Source: Flaccisagitta enflata | Lineage: Eukaryota; Chaetognatha; Sagittoidea; Aphragmophora | Assembly (NCBI GenBank): GCA_965153355.1 | Contig: OZ231126.1 | Span: 10,416,001-10,480,000 of the forward strand | Direction of reading: 5' to 3' | DNA: 64,000 nt | Shown: one piece after another, positions 25,217 to 38,480 of the stretch | Layout of the letters: each line of letters opens with the position of its first letter | How positions within the stretch are numbered: position 1 is the stretch's first letter | The notes under the pieces: model-generated | Told to the model about the DNA's origin: nothing | Seen by the model: the letters and a program-made list of their open reading frames with translations, nothing else | Databases searched by the model: none | Made by a program: the position numbers and the translations under genes

Positions 25217-25822
25217 TGCTCCTCTCCTTTCAGAATATCTACCAGACACGTTGAATAAGTTTCCAGTAATCGAGCCAACGCAATTTAAGCCTTAAGATAG
25301 GGGGCGATATCAGCGGGGGGTAAAAAAGCTCGCTCGAAAAAGATTTTTAGCAATTTGACTAAAGTGAGGACGCTTAATAAAACTGTGGAAATCATAAGTC
25401 TTCAGCATTACTCGTTTTGATGTTTAACAAACTTTTTTCTTCGAAAAAGTGGGAAAAAAAGGTAACACTTATTCTACGACTTCTTTCTAAAACTCATCTC
25501 CACCAACATTTTCACTAAGTCAGAGTTAGCTTTCCAATGTATCATTACGCGTTGAGAGAGACCGACACTAAAACCAACAAGTAAATGGACGGACAGATGA
25601 GATGATACGCAGACAATCCATTACTACACATAAAGTGGGTGTGACTGCATGCTGCAGGCAGTGCGACGCAATTTGGCGCCGTGTAAAAAAAAGTTTATAT
25701 ATCCAGTTTATTCACATGGTTTACATGTAGCATACAATTAATACAAATGACAAAAAATGGAAACAAAGATGACAATTATCAGCGATAATGAAGGACGAGT
25801 GACTTATAACAGTGCAGAAAGC

Positions 25823-28748
25823 TTACGACAATGGTGAGCACTGCTTAAAACTTTGTTGAAACCTTGCAGTTCTTTTCTCAATCAACTCTTCCCAAGTGGG
25901 ACGATTCAAAGCGTGCTGAAGATCTGTTACAGACTCCCAATCACGATACCCAAAAAGTCGTCTGAAGAGAGAGTTGTATGCGACTCTTAGTTTGCGTCGT
26001 TCATCTCTGTCTGCAATATGAATCACTTCAATTGCGTACGTTAATACCGAGACACAGTGAGTTTCAAGCAAATGAAGCATCACAGTTTCATCCGACCGAC
26101 CGTCGATGCGTAAGATCGCGTTGGCGCAGCGGTAGAACGCCTTCACTTTCTCGTCAATGCTGCAGTTAAACACTTTATGTGAGCGAAGAGTGACTCCTAA
26201 GTAAGTCCACGACTGGACCCATTCAATGGCTTTGCCGTCAAGAACGAGATTTGGAAGATTGTATTCTTTGCCGAAGAACATATTTTTGCTTTTCTTCGCG
26301 TTGAGCAAAATGTCCCATTGCTTGCAATAGGCGTCAGTGGCATTTAGTAACAATTGAAGGCCTTTAAGTGAGGGCGCCAAGAGAGCCATATCATCGGCGT
26401 AGAGGAGGATTGAGAGAAATTTGTTGATTAAGTAGCATCCTATGCCTAGCGCGACGAGAATGTCTACCAGATCATCGACGTATATGCAGTAGAAGACTGG
26501 AGAAAGGACCCCTCCTTGTCTCACCCCAGCCTCTATGATGAACCATTCGCTCAGGGTGTCACCCCAGCGGACACGACACTCCAGGTTTGAGTACCACATC
26601 ATTATGACGTTTAGAAAGATGAGTGGCACCCGGCGTTGCAACAGCTTCAGAAAGAGGCCGGCATGCACCAGCCTATCAAACGCTTTAGACGCATCCAAGA
26701 AGGCGCAGTAAACGTTGCTTCCATGAGAGGTATAGTAATTTATAGTCTCTTTGAGACATTGAATGGCATGAGACGTAGACGATTTGCGTTTGAAACCAAA
26801 TTGGTACTTTGATGTCGATAAGAATGATTGAAAAACGATTCTGAGGACATGCTCAAAAATTTTGCTAATTATAGGAGCAATCGTGATTCCCCTATAATTA
26901 TTCAAATCGCCTTTGTCACCATGATGGTCCTTGACGATTGGGACGATTGTTCCACGTTGAAATTGTTGCGGCACAAATCCATGCAGCAACATCGCGTTGA
27001 ATAATTCCTGCAGCCGCTGAAGAAGAGGAAGAGGAGCATGAAAGAAATGTTCTGCAGACACGAGGTCGTCGTCACAGCATTTGCCTTTTTTCATGTTGAA
27101 AACAGCGTCGATGACATTTTCAAGTGAAACGTGATAAGACGTGCATGAGCAATTGCTATGGTTACACATTTCCCTTGCATACTCCGTATGAAAACTTTCT
27201 TTTAGTTCGTCGACTTTCTGTGGATTATTTGGACGGGAAACTTTTATGAAATGGGACCTGAAAGATTCTGCTATGTCCTCTTTTTAGGTCACACCATTTA
27301 CAACAGTATGCAAATCTGATTGATTTTTGCTATACATCTGCTTCCACGATTTCCAAAAATCTGTTGTGTTTTTGGCCGCAAAAGAGTTGTGCAATCTGTT
27401 CCAACTTGATTGAATTGGACGTTTTTGAGCTGATTTAAGAGTTCAACGATAGGCTGCGCGTATCCTTAGGCGCTCATCATTAGATGGACCTTGATGTGGC
27501 TTGCCTTCATCACGCCAGATGCGATGAATTTCAATACTCTGGTTTCGTAGGACAGTAAGCTCGTCATTCCACCAATGCTTTTGTACCCCCGGTTTGTGGC
27601 GCGGGAGTATTGAATCGGCAGTGGTTACAATTTCAACTAAGCAATTGTATTCACTCTGAATAGACTGAAGACAGTTTCTGTCGGTACAATGAGCGACGCG
27701 ACAAGAAGTAACGTGTGGAGGAAATTGTTCAACAAGCATATACAAATGATCTGAGTAAGATTTCTTTTGCTCCTCTGAGCATTTCTCCCACTTGAGAGAT
27801 GGACGCTTGATTTGTGGAGCTGTATTGGTAGGTTCTGTAGACATATCACAGGAGATCTGAAACATGACTGGGAGATGGTCAGAGGTGTTATCCCCTACAT
27901 CCAGAATGGTGTGATTTTCTGTTGTGGATAAGATAGTAGACGAAACGAGGAAATGGTCGTTCCATTTTCTTTGGTTCAGAGATTCGTGTACATAGGTGTA
28001 GTCGATATTGCTGCTGTTAAGATGATCACAGCAAATGATACCATACTTGGTCATGAAATCTGTCCACGTCGAAGGGCGAATTGCCTCTTAACTCGGTGTT
28101 TAAGTCACCGCCTATCACGACTTTATGTTGTGGGTGATCAGAGAGAATTTCATCAAGCATAGATATTGCATCAATGGATTCGGCCATGCATTCTTGCCGT
28201 TTGGACGCGTCAAAGAATGGCATGTATATGGAAATAAAGAGTATCGGGTATGGTTTTGTTATTGCCTCAACGGCAACAACTCTCTTGTGGCGATAGTTCA
28301 CCATTGGCTTAATGACATGATTAAAATCCGGCGACCAAGCTATGCTTACGCCACCGTGTGGGCGACCACGCATAATTCCATTGGATAATGCATTTTCCAT
28401 CCCAGAGCGACCAACAAAATGAACGCCGAGGTCTTGCAGCTGACTTAGTCGAGATTCAGGCAACCATAGTTCTTGTGCAAACCATATGCCACTGTATTTC
28501 TGAATGCATTGCTTGTGAAATATGGAAGTGTTTTTGAATCCATGTAAATTATGGGTAGCTACTGTAAACTTCTTGTTAATCGACGCGAAAGTGAAAATAA
28601 GAATTAGAGAGCAAAGCAAAGACTTAAAGTCAAGACATGTCCATGTGGACTTCTGTCTGGCTCTGGTTGGCAATTCCATGCTGCTTTGATGATTTTGACT
28701 TGTTTGTCCAGCTCGAGACTCGTAGGTTTGTTGGCCACGACTTTCCAT
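25823..28748 (-). pseudogene. LINE ORF2: APE endonuclease and reverse transcriptase
   Basis: The endonuclease part begins FTVATHNLHGFKN, contains the metal-site GGDLNTEL and ends with SDHLPV, though a frameshift near 28,030-28,054 separates these two motifs. From 28,054 one frame runs to 25,823, broken only by TGA at 27,443-27,445 and TAA at 27,284-27,286. The reverse transcriptase shows YRGITIAPIISKIFEHVL, AFLDASKAFDRL, GVRQGGVLSP and the catalytic LLYADDMAL (YADD at 26,390-26,401). Three lesions in about 970 codons make this copy dead. An APE nuclease plus a YADD reverse transcriptase defines an APE-class LINE. CR1/L2-like placement is inferred. Confidence 0.85.
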
Positions 28749-28993
28749 CCAAGGCAGAGTCTTTATGGGTGAGAGAGATACGAATTTTGGCCGTTACCGT
28801 GCCCTTGATTTTCGAGGGGAAAATAGAGATTTCTCTCACTTCGATTCCTTTCCCACTACAATGGGATTTGATTTGTTCTTCTGTTGTTCCCTCTTCTAAT
28901 CGAGAGACGGAGATATCCCAGTAGTCTCTTTTAGGTTTGGCCACTCCTTTAAGGACCGACGACTCACCCGATCCAGAGACTAGTCCGGGCTGC
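28630..28993 (-). pseudogene. LINE ORF1, C-terminal RRM-like part
   Basis: Reads GLVSGSGESSVLKGVAKPKR then DYWDISVSRLEEGTTEEQIK and a WPTNLRVSSW close before the stop at 28,630. This is the RRM-like C-terminus common in ORF1 of CR1/L2-type LINEs. It overlaps the ORF2 start in another frame. It begins abruptly at the edge of a family-1 repeat, and the expected N-terminus is at 39,671-40,832. Confidence 0.7.
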
Positions 28994-29002
28994 TAAAGGA
29001 AT

Positions 29003-30334
29003 AACAAGGCCAACACCTATAAGTCGCGTGCAGAACAAAAATAACTGAACTGATCTGACTCCTTATTGATCTTTTTTTTCGAAAATCAGATTTAAACCAG
29101 ATCCAAACCAGAACCAAACCAGTCCCAAACCAGACTCAAACCAGACTAAAACCAGACTCAAACCAGACTCAAACCAGACTCAAACCAGACTCAAACCAGA
29201 CTCAAACCAGACTCAAACCAGACTCAAACCAGACCGAAACCAGCAGAATTAAACCAGCCGACTTAAACCAGCCGACTTAAACCAGCCGACTTAAACCCGC
29301 AGACTTAAACCAGCAGACTTAAACCAGCAGACTTAAACCAGCTGATTTAAACCAGCAGACTTAAATCAGCATACCTTAACCAGCAGACCTAAATGACCAA
29401 AAATGACCAAAAATGACCAAAAATGACCAAAAATGACCAAAATGACAAAAAATGACATGAAAAATGACCAAAATCACCAAAATGACCAAAAATGACCAAA
29501 AATGACCAAAAATGACCACAGATGATCAAAAATGACCAAAAATGACCAAAAATGACCACAGATGATCAAAAATGACCAAAAATGACCAATATGGCCAAAA
29601 TCGACCAAAATGACCAAAAATGACCAAAGATGATCAAAAATAACCAAAAATGACCAAAAATGACCAAAAATGACCAGAAATGACCAAAAATGACCAAAAT
29701 CGACCAAAGTAGACCAAAATTGACCAAAAATGACCAAAAATGACCAAAAGTGACTCAAAATGACCAAAAATGACCAAAAATTACCAAAATGACCAAAATG
29801 ACCAAAATGACCAAAAATGACGAAAATGACCAAAAATGACTAAAAGTGACCAAAAATGACCAAAAATGACCACAGATGATCAAAAAATGACCAAAAATGG
29901 CCAAAATTGACCAAAAATGACCAAAAATGACCAAAATGACCAAAATGACCAAAATGACCAAAATGACCGAAATGACCGAAAATGACCACAGATGATCAAA
30001 AAAGACCAAAAATGACCAAAAATGACCAAAAATGACCAAAAATGACCAAAAATAATCAAAAATGATCAAAAATGACCAAAAATGACCAAAAATGACCAAA
30101 ATCACCAAAATGACCAAAAAGACCAAAATGACCAAGAATGACCAAAAATAACCAAAGATGACTAAAAGCAACCAATTATTCCCAAAAACAACAAAAAAAT
30201 GACTCAAAATCACTCCAGACAACCCAAAAAGACGAAAAAAAGCAAAGTGTTACCGACCGACGGACCGACCGACGGACCGACGGACGGACCGACCGACGGA
30301 CCGGGTTGTAGAGTCGCGTGCACGCGACTAAAAA
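29003..30334. mobile_element. family-1 element enlarged by minisatellites
   Basis: Starts AACAAGGCCAACACCTATAA then GTCGCGTGCA and ends GAGTCGCGTGCACGCGACTA plus AAA, the two diagnostic ends of family 1, after a GACCGACGGACC arm. About 1.1 kb of minisatellite fills the middle, so this copy is ten times the short form at 22,934. It abuts the LINE ORF1 fragment on one side and the giant inverted repeat on the other. Confidence 0.65.
29090..30190. repeat. 11-, 14- and 10-bp minisatellite chain
   Basis: AAACCAGACTC units (29,090-29,230), CAGCCGACTTAAAC units (29,235-29,390), then about 70 AAATGACCAA-type units (29,395-30,190). Three adjacent arrays share A-rich spacing, which suggests successive slippage. 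Confidence 0.92.
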
Positions 30335-31549
30335 TAAAAGTATCGGCGAATCTGCAGCAAAGCCTGAAAATTTGCATACAGGGTCAGTTTTTGATGCTGA
30401 ACAAGACTAGGATCGGTCCACGTCAAAATTTTTTATGGACCTACCTAAAAAATGCATTTTTTCTCAAAAAAAAATTTCAAAACTGCGCCAACGCCAAACC
30501 GTTCAACGGATCATCATGAAAATTTAGTTGAAGCAAAATATAGGTTTTTTTTACTTCCATTCCAAATTTTATCAAAATCGGTTCACTAGAAGCGGAGATA
30601 TGGCTTTTTAAAATCTGGGTATGTTTTTCAAAAAAACGCTATATTTGATTTTTGGCAAAAAAAATTGAAAAAATCAATTTTAGACCCCCAAATTTTTTTT
30701 GGATATTACTTTGACCATTTGACACCTACTGAAAAAAACGGATCAAAAAAATATTCAGTTTTGCTCCCGTTATGGCTAAAAAACCAAAAATTTGGATATC
30801 AAAATCTACACCAAATTTTCAAAAAAAGCCAATTTTGTAAAAATAGCCTAATTTTTGATGCCAGCTCCAGGAATCAGTCCTCCATAGGCATATTTACTTG
30901 ACCGCAAAGTTTTAAAATGGTCCAAAACCAAAAAAACACCAAAAAACTGTTCAAAGTCTAAAAATTTGGGGCCCAAAATTTTGCATTTTTGGATACCTTT
31001 GGACATTTGGCATTGCTACGGCCAAACCCTTTGAGCCAGTTGCACCAAATTTTGCATCCAAGTCGCCAATCACCTGGAGCATCTTCATGCAAAATTTCAG
31101 GCCCTGTAGCCAAGTTTAAGTCACATTTTTGGGTTAAAAATACCCAAAAAACGCCCAAAAAATGCAAAAAAATGGTTTTTTAGCCATATAGGCTAAACTA
31201 TATGTCCCACTATCATGAAATTTTGCATTGATGGACTTGACCTCAATATGTACCTGCATGAAAAATTTCATTGGCCTATGATAAACGGTTTTCTCAAAAT
31301 TCAACTTTGAATTTTTTCAAAATTTTGCATTTTCATTTTTGAAATACATTTCTAATTTTTTCAACAAAGATAGAGTGTATCATGATGCACACTATGAGAA
31401 TTTATTCTTCATAAGCATATTCACTTGAGTGCAAAATTTTACAATGGTCCGATAACTCAAAAAACCTAAAATCACTGCTCAAAATCATGATATTAGGGGT
31501 ACAAAATTTTGCATTTTTGGACATCTTAGGACATTTTGGCTTGCTACAG

Positions 31550-32520
31550 TCAAACGCCTTGGACTAGTGGCCCCAAATTTTGCATGCAGTTTATCAAGCA
31601 CAAGGGCCATCTTCATGCAAAATTTCAGCCTAAAAATCAAATGAATAGTAAGTTTTTTGGCTTAAAAATCTCCCAAAAATGCCAAAAAATTGCAAAAAAA
31701 TGTTTTTTTAGCCATGCTACAGCCAAACGCCTCGGACTAGTGGCCCCAAATTTTGCATACAGCTTGTCTAGCACCAGGGCCATCTTCATGCAAAATTTCA
31801 GCCTAAAAATCAAACGGTAAGTAAGTTTTTTGGCTTAAAAAGACCAAAAAAATGCCCAAAAAATGCAAAAAAATGTTTTTTTAGCCATGCTACAGCCAAA
31901 CGCCTTGGACTAGTGACCCCAAATTTTGCATACAGCTTGTCAAGCACCAGAGCCATCTTCATGCAAAATTTCAGCCTAAAAATCAAATGATAAGTAGGTT
32001 TTTTGGCTTAAAAATCCCCCAAAAATGCCAAAAAATTGCAAAAAAATGTTTTTTTAGCCATGCTACAGCCAAACGCCTTGGACTAGTGGCCCCAAATTTT
32101 GCATACAGCTTGTCAAGCACCAGGGCCATCTTCATGCAAAATTTCAGCCTAAAAACCAAATGATAAGTAGGTTTTTTGGCTTAAAAAGGCCCAAAAAATG
32201 CAAAAAAATGGTTTATAAGCCATGCTACAGCCAAATGCCTTGGACTAGTGGCCCCAAATTTGGCATACAGCTTGTCAAGCACCAGGGCCATCTTCATGCA
32301 AAATTTCAGCCTAAAAATCAAATGATAAAAAGGTTTTTTGGCTTAAAAATCCCCAAAAAATGCAAAAAAATGTTTTTTTAGTCATGCTACAGCCAAATGC
32401 CTTGGACTAGTGGCCCCAAATTTTGCATACAGCTTGTCAAGCACCAGGGCCATCATCTTGCCAAATTTCAGCCTGAAAATCAAATGATAAGTATGTTTCA
32501 AGGCTTAAAAAGGCCACAAA
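31550..32520. repeat. ~172-bp tandem modules, left arm (6 copies)
   Basis: Recurring GCCTTGGACTAGTGGCCCC, CAGCTTGTCAAGCACCAGGG and AAATTTCAGCCTAAAAATCA blocks at intervals of about 160-177 bp. Inverted counterparts lie at about 37,500-38,480. Confidence 0.85.
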
Positions 32521-32641
32521 AAGCCCAAAAAATTGCAAAAAAATGTTTTTTAAGCCAAATAGGCCAAACTATGTGTCTTGCTATCATAAGATTTTGCATA
32601 TGTGGACTTGACCTCAAAATGTACCTGCAGGAAAAATTTCA

Positions 32642-33489
32642 TTGACTCAGATCATGAAAATGCAGACTGCAGGATGATGCTGCACCTACAGCATGCCCTT
32701 TCTCAAGGCATGAACAAGATTAAAATCTTGACCATCGACTCAGATTTCCTGGTCATTGCCCTTGGTGCTTACCACAGACTGAATTCAAAATTTCATTTTG
32801 AAGAGATCAACATTGAATTTGGAATGAGGCAAAACCATCGATCCATCAGCTTGAAAACATTGGCTGAAAAATTTGGTGAAAGGCGGTGTCAGGCTTTGCC
32901 CTTCTTGCATGCTTTCACTGGCTCAGAAATTACATCAGCTTTCAAGTCCATCGGGAAGAAAAAAGCTTTGGAGGTTTTGAAATCAAGCGAAAGTGCAGAG
33001 AAAACCTTTGCAGATTTCTATTGCCATCCCTTTCAGGATGTGACAGAAGAGAATCCCAAATTCAAAGATATCCAGCGCTTTGTGGTCCTCATGTATTCGA
33101 AAACTTCAACTCTTTCATCTGTTGATGAAGCTCGTATGGAGCTCTACTTTCAGCGATCTACTCATGATGTTGAAGCAATTCCACCAACAAGCAATGCTCT
33201 TCTTTACCACACAAAGCGAGCAATCTAGCAGAGTGGAGTATGGAGCAAGTGTTTGCAAAGCTTGCAAAAATTGCCCTCTCCAGGAAATTTTGGTTGGAAA
33301 GAGATCAGTGACCCTATTGTGAAATGGGAGCCTTTGTGGATGACCAAAGTTCAGGCAATCAAGGAAATGAGGGAGTTTATAAAATGCAACTGCAAACAGC
33401 CATGCAGCAGATGCAAGTACATAAATGCACAACTCAACTGCACTCTCCTCTGTGGTTGCCTTTGTGAAAAGAGGGATTCCTTCAACTGA
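32642..33489 (+). pseudogene. transposon-associated nuclease-like/CXC protein, truncated
   Basis: Reads SDHENADCRMMLHLQHALSQ, a DSDFLVIALGAYH strand, LPFLHAFTGSEITSAFKSIG, VDEARMELYFQR, then IPPTSNALLYHTKRAI, a TAG at 33,226-33,228, and onward in the same frame GWKEISDPIVKWEPLW and a Cys-rich tail CNCKQPCSRCKYINAQLNC followed by TLLCGC. The H-E-x-AD / DxD / HAFTG pattern resembles a large uncharacterised family in invertebrate genomes with a PIN/FEN-like fold and a CXC (tesmin/TSO1-like) tail. The N-terminal half is missing: the frame starts exactly where the left inverted arm stops, at TTGACTCAG, which could be an acceptor. Function in the element is unknown. Confidence 0.6.
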
Positions 33490-33843
33490 ATTGTCATGTG
33501 TCTTTGTTGTCTCTGTGTGGTCATTCAGTCACCTATAGTACCAAATTGGGTGTACCTCTGCCTGGTTTTTTTTGCAGCTCAATTTTTTTTTGTGATGATG
33601 TTCATTGAAGTTCTTTCTTTGTTGGTTGCTTTGATATTCTTTTTCTCTTTGACTTGTTTTCATTTCTTTGATCTTTTGTTTTGTTTTGATTTCTTTTCAT
33701 GGTTTGATGTTTTAATGGTTGTCAGTTGATGTTCAGTTTTTGCGTTTCACATTTTTGTGCAGAAATGTTTTTTTTTGTCTTGAAAAATATTGGATGGATT
33801 ATTTGCCCGTTAAAAAGGAGTCAAAAAATACCTTTGATATGTA

Positions 33844-34812
33844 CTACCCGAATTTAAAAAAAAGACGCACCTTTTTATAGCTCCTAAACCACTAGGAAAA
33901 AAGTCATGAAATTTTCAGTGAATATTGGTAACATGTGACGGTTTTTGCATGTCAAAGCTCAGATCATAATATAGAAAAGGTGAGGGGAAAACAAAATATT
34001 GAATGAACACCCATTTTTTAAGCAAAATGACTTTTTTACCTGTTTTTTTTTCGGAAGGTGCTGTTTTTCTCTCAGAATATGCAGCAAATAGATTATACAT
34101 AAGTTAACACCTGTCATCGAAAATAAATCCTAGAGTTTTAGTTGAAATGCAAAGCAATTTCAAGAAGATAAAGACAACTCCTTTTTAAGGAAATGGGGAA
34201 AAATTGATCTTAATTAAAAATGGGTTTTCTTTCAATATTTTGTTTTCCCCTCACCTTTTCTATATTATGATCTGAGCTTTTACATGCAAAAACCGTCACA
34301 TGTTACCAATATTCACTGAAAATTTCATGACTTTTTTCCTAGCGGTTAAGGAGCTATAAAGGTTTTGCATTTCACAGTCCGATCCAAAGACGGTGTATGT
34401 ACTACGCGAATTTAAAAAAAAGACGCATCTTTTTATTTGCTGATAAAACTGACTTAAAAAGTATCAAAAAAATTTTACAGAGATAATGATTTTGAAGATT
34501 TTCTAATTATCTTTCATTCTAGACCAATCCCAGATCTGTATCTTTAACGGTTTAGGAGCTAGAGCTCTTTAAAGTGAGACACCATTTTGATGAATTGCAT
34601 CTTTTTCAAAGGGACTGCAAAAACAAATTTGGCAACATTTTTACTCAAACTAATGCCATTTCCAAACAAAAAAAGATAGAGATACCAGATTGGCGCCAAA
34701 TGAGAGAGTTTTTCAAGGGCTTCAAAATGGTCTAGGATTTTAGTTAGTTCTTTTTATTTTCAATGGCGCAATCAACCATTCAAAAGTGCGTCTTTTTTTT
34801 AAATTCGTATAG
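33844..34812. mobile_element. palindromic element(s) inside the giant repeat, TA flanks
   Basis: CTACCCGAATTTAAAAAAAA then GACGCAC at the left is inverted at 34,780-34,812, with TA on both outer sides. A second internal copy of the end at 34,393 and a nested hairpin (33,860-34,370) imply two related elements. Related sequence lies at 24,000-24,350 in opposite orientation. Confidence 0.6.
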
Positions 34813-34814
34813 TA

Positions 34815-36100
34815 AGTTAACAAGGTTGGATAACTAACCCTCCAGTCCCAGATTGTTTGGCAGGTGCTTTAAATGTAAAAGGGATTAGACACATAGTATT
34901 ATTTATTCTGATGAGAAACATGTTGGATTCTCCGTGTGAATAAGCAGGAACATCAGGTTAATACTCTCTGAATAAAACAATGGGACTGTCTCACTGAGTC
35001 TTACTATCTAAAAAACTCTTATTAGCTATTATCTATAAATTCTTAATTTTTAAAGTAATACAATAGATGTTAATGAAGTTCATGAAAGATGAGACAAAGA
35101 CAAACTGTTTTTTGATCTGCTCACACATCTCTTCTAAAGGATTTGTCAATCCCTCTATGTTGAAATTTTTTTAAAAATTCAAAGCATCTTCACCTGGAAA
35201 GATTTCAACTTTAGAAGAATATCATTTGATAAAAAATCACTACAACTTGGCTGTTTCTTTTCTGAACAGTTGCTGTTAGGTTTTCAAATATGATCAAGCT
35301 GAAACTTGACTCTTGATGCTTTATTTAAATGTACATGTACTTACTTCCTTGCTGGTAAAGAACCATAGTCTTTGGTAACACTGCATCATTTATGGGCCGA
35401 ATAAGATGATGCAGTGTTGCATTAGACTAATTACATAGTATGTTGTTAATGATACCTACGCTTTTATAGTGCAAGCAGGTGTTTTTTTTCTGCATAAGCC
35501 ATAAACAAGATCAAGTCTATGTCTATGTCTCTGTTTCTATCAGAAAACATTGTGTTTTTCTCTCTGTAATGCTCTCGAAATTTTAATCATCTCTGCAAAG
35601 ATTTTTAGAAATTGCTGTATTGCTTCTGCGACTTTTGGATTGCTTAAATACCGTCTTATATCAAAATCAGTTTCAATTACTACAGCAAAGAAATAAGTGT
35701 TTCCTTCAGAAACAGTAAGGAGATACTTTTGATGCATCATCTTTGTAATTGTTGCTTTTTGAGCTTATATTTCTTCACTTCGCTTCATGTGTGAATAAAA
35801 CAGAAAACAAATTAATCCAAGACTTTGTCAACATCTCCAAGATACGTAGACAGGAAGAAGACTTGATTCTATATGATACTAAAATCTGTGAGCTATGAAA
35901 GAGAAAAAAGAATATGGTATGTAGTGATTCTTTTAACTGTTGGTTGCTATCAAAACTTGAAACTCAATTCCCAGCCTCAAGGCTTCAATAACAGCCTTAC
36001 AGCTCAAAATCCAGCTGCAATGCTCAAATCCCAGCCTCAAGGCACTAGATCTCAGCCTCAGTGGGCATACACAATAGGCAGATGAGCTATGTAAGAGAAA
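34815..36100. other. no gene recognised
   Basis: Interior of the giant repeat. Only a short hairpin (ACACTGCATCAT...ATGATGCAGTGT, 35,378-35,432) and low-complexity sequence are seen. Confidence 0.4.
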
Positions 36101-36300
36101 ACAAGGCCAGATACATGGCTACACGGCTACCCCAGTCGCGTGCAGGTGGACAGGGCCTGTAATTGAGGTCGCCAGATCATTTAAGCAGGAGCAGTAAGGC
36201 CAAAAACCGCAAAAACCCAAATAGCAGCCCAAAGGCAGTAAGTGGTCAGCGGTACCCGTGCCCTGCTTGAGCAGTATGTGATTTATGTTGAGGGGGAGCA

Positions 36301-36965
36301 GGGCAGCGGCCCCGAAGGGGACGAAGTCCTGTAGAACACAGGGGGAATCTGTCCGTCCGTCCATCCGTCCTTCAGTCTGACTTCCTTCTGTTCAGGATGC
36401 CAGGTTATTCAAACTCTCATTGAATAACGTGGAGAGATGATAAAATGCAGTATTTGGAGAACGGTACCCATGCCCTTCATGAGTAGTTTGTAGGATAGGT
36501 CGAGAAGGGAGCAGGCCAGGATCTTGGTCTCTAGGGCCAACATTTGGTCTCAGAGACCAATTTCTCGGACTCAGAGGCCAGGATTTGAGTCTCTAAGGCC
36601 AGGATTTGGGTCTCTGAGACTAGGAATTAGGTCTTAGAGGCCAGAATCTGGGTCCCTGAGGCCAGAATCTGGGTCTCTAATGCTAGGATGTGGGTTTTAG
36701 AAGCCAGAATCTAAGTACCAGAAGCCAAAATCTAGGTCCAAGGGGCTAAAATGATAGAATTCAGACCAGAATTCAGGTTTTCTAGCCAGATTAGGACCAT
36801 TTTGCTTGGATTTGGGCTATTTTGCTTGGATTTGAGCCATACAGTTTAGATTTGGGCCCCAAAGGAGACGAAGCCCTGAGAATGGAGCTGGGGGGGGGAC
36901 GTACGGACGGACGGACAGATTCCCCCTGTATTCTACAGGACTTCGTCCCCTTCGGGGCCGCTGCC
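36301..36965. mobile_element. family-2 TIR element with internal minisatellite
   Basis: GGGCAGCGGCCCCGAAGGGG, ACGAAGTCCTGTAGAACACA and GTCCGTCC at the left; exact inverted counterpart to 36,965. Interior 36,520-36,840 is a degenerate array around GGTCTCTGAGGCCAGGATTT. The left flank GTGGTCAGCGGTACCCGTGC is shared with the other copies. Confidence 0.78.
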
Positions 36966-37399
36966 TAAAAAAGTAAAGTGTGATGGATAGACGGACGGAC
37001 CGACGGACCGACTGACCTAATGCTTGGCAACTTGTGTGCAAAATTTGGGGCCACTGGCCCAAAGTGCTTGGTCATAGCGAGACCAAATGTCCAAAAATAT
37101 CCAAAAATGCAATATTTCGGACCCATAATTTCATGACTTTGAGCAGCAAATTTGAGTTTCTGAGCCATTGAACCATTGTAAAATTTTGCACCTTTGTAAA
37201 TATGCTTATGAGGAAAAAATTCTGAAACCCTGTATCAAAATACACTCTATCTTGATAAAAGAACAATAAATCTTTTGAACAAAAATCCAAAATTTTGGAA
37301 AAAATTTGAGATTGAATTTTGAAAAAAACAGTGTATCACAGGTCAATGAATTTTTTCCTGAAGGTACATGTTGAGGTCAAGTCAACATATGCAAAATCT

Positions 37400-38480
37400 T
37401 ACAATAGTGAGACACATAGTTTGGCCTATTTGGCTAAAACAACATTTTTTGCATTTTATTGGCATTTTTTTTGCCTTTTTAAGCCTTGAAACATACTTAT
37501 CATTTGATTTTCAGGCTGAAATTTGGCATGAGGATGGCCCTGGTGCTTGACAAGCTGTATGCAAAACTTGGGGCCACTAGTCTGAGGCGTTTGGCTGTAG
37601 CATGGCTAAAAAAACATTTTTTTGCAATTTTTTGGCCTTTTTAGGGGATTTTTAAGCCAAAAAATCTACTTATCATTTGATTTTTAGGCTGAAATTTGGC
37701 ATGAGGATGGCTCTGGTGCTTGACAAGCTGTATGCAAAATTTGGGGCCACTAGTTTAAGGCGTTTGGCTATGGCATGGCTAAAAAAACATTTTTTTGCAT
37801 TTTTTGGGCATTTTTTGGGCCTTTTTAAGCCAAAAAACCTACTTATCATTTGGTTTTTAGGCTGAAATTTTGCATGAAGATGGCCCTGGTGCTTGACAAG
37901 CTGTATGCCAAATTTGGGGCCACTAGTCCAAAGCGTTTGGCTGTAGCATGGCTAAAAAACCATTTTTTGCATTTTTTTGGCATTTTTTGGGTCTTTTTAA
38001 GCCAAGAAACCTACTTATCATTTGATTTTTAGGCTGAAATTTTGCATGAAGATGGCCCTGGTGCTTGACAAGCTGCATGCCAAATTTGGGGCCACTAGTC
38101 CAAGGCGTTTGGCTGTAGCATGGCTAAAAAAACATTTTTTTGCATTTTTTGGGCATTTTTGGGGGATTTTTAAGCCAAAAAACTTACTTACCATTTGATT
38201 TTTAGGCTGAAATTTTGCATGAAGATGGCCCTGGTGCTAGACAAGCTGTATGCAAAATTTGGGGCCACGAGTCAGAGGCGTTTGGCTGTAGCATGGCTAA
38301 AAAACCATTTTTTTGGAATTTTTTGGTATTTTTGGGAGATTTTTAAGCCAAAAAACCTACTATTCATTTGATTTTTAGGCTGAAATTTTGCATGAAGATG
38401 GCCCTGGTGCTTGACAAACTGCATGCAAAATTTGGGGCCACTAGTCCAAGGCGTTTGACTGTAGCAAGCCAAAATGTCCT
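37400..38480. repeat. ~172-bp tandem modules, right arm
   Basis: Inverted counterparts of the left-arm modules (CCCTGGTGCTTGACAAGCTG, GGGGCCACTAGTC blocks). Confidence 0.85.

Larger units (their letters stand above)
25690..28993 (-). mobile_element. APE-type LINE, 3' two-thirds (host element of the big insertion)
   Basis: Minus-strand LINE with the end of ORF1, all of ORF2 and a 3' tail. Its 5' part is found at 39,671-40,832 in the same orientation, so the element is split by about 10.7 kb of inserted DNA. Gene order (RRM-like ORF1, endonuclease, reverse transcriptase) fits the CR1/L2-type branch. Confidence 0.75.

Noticed and set aside
29474-30222. Phe/Trp/Gly-rich minus-strand frames of 119 and 155 codons
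   Set aside because: Readings of the AAATGACC minisatellite.
30665-30901. 79-codon frame duplicated exactly at 39,107-39,343
   Set aside because: Identity reflects the inverted arms; AT-rich composition and lack of any domain argue against a gene.
32160-32645. Lys/Phe-rich plus-strand frames (…GLKIPKKCKKMFF type)
   Set aside because: Each recurs with the 172-bp module and decays between copies; treated as non-coding repeat.
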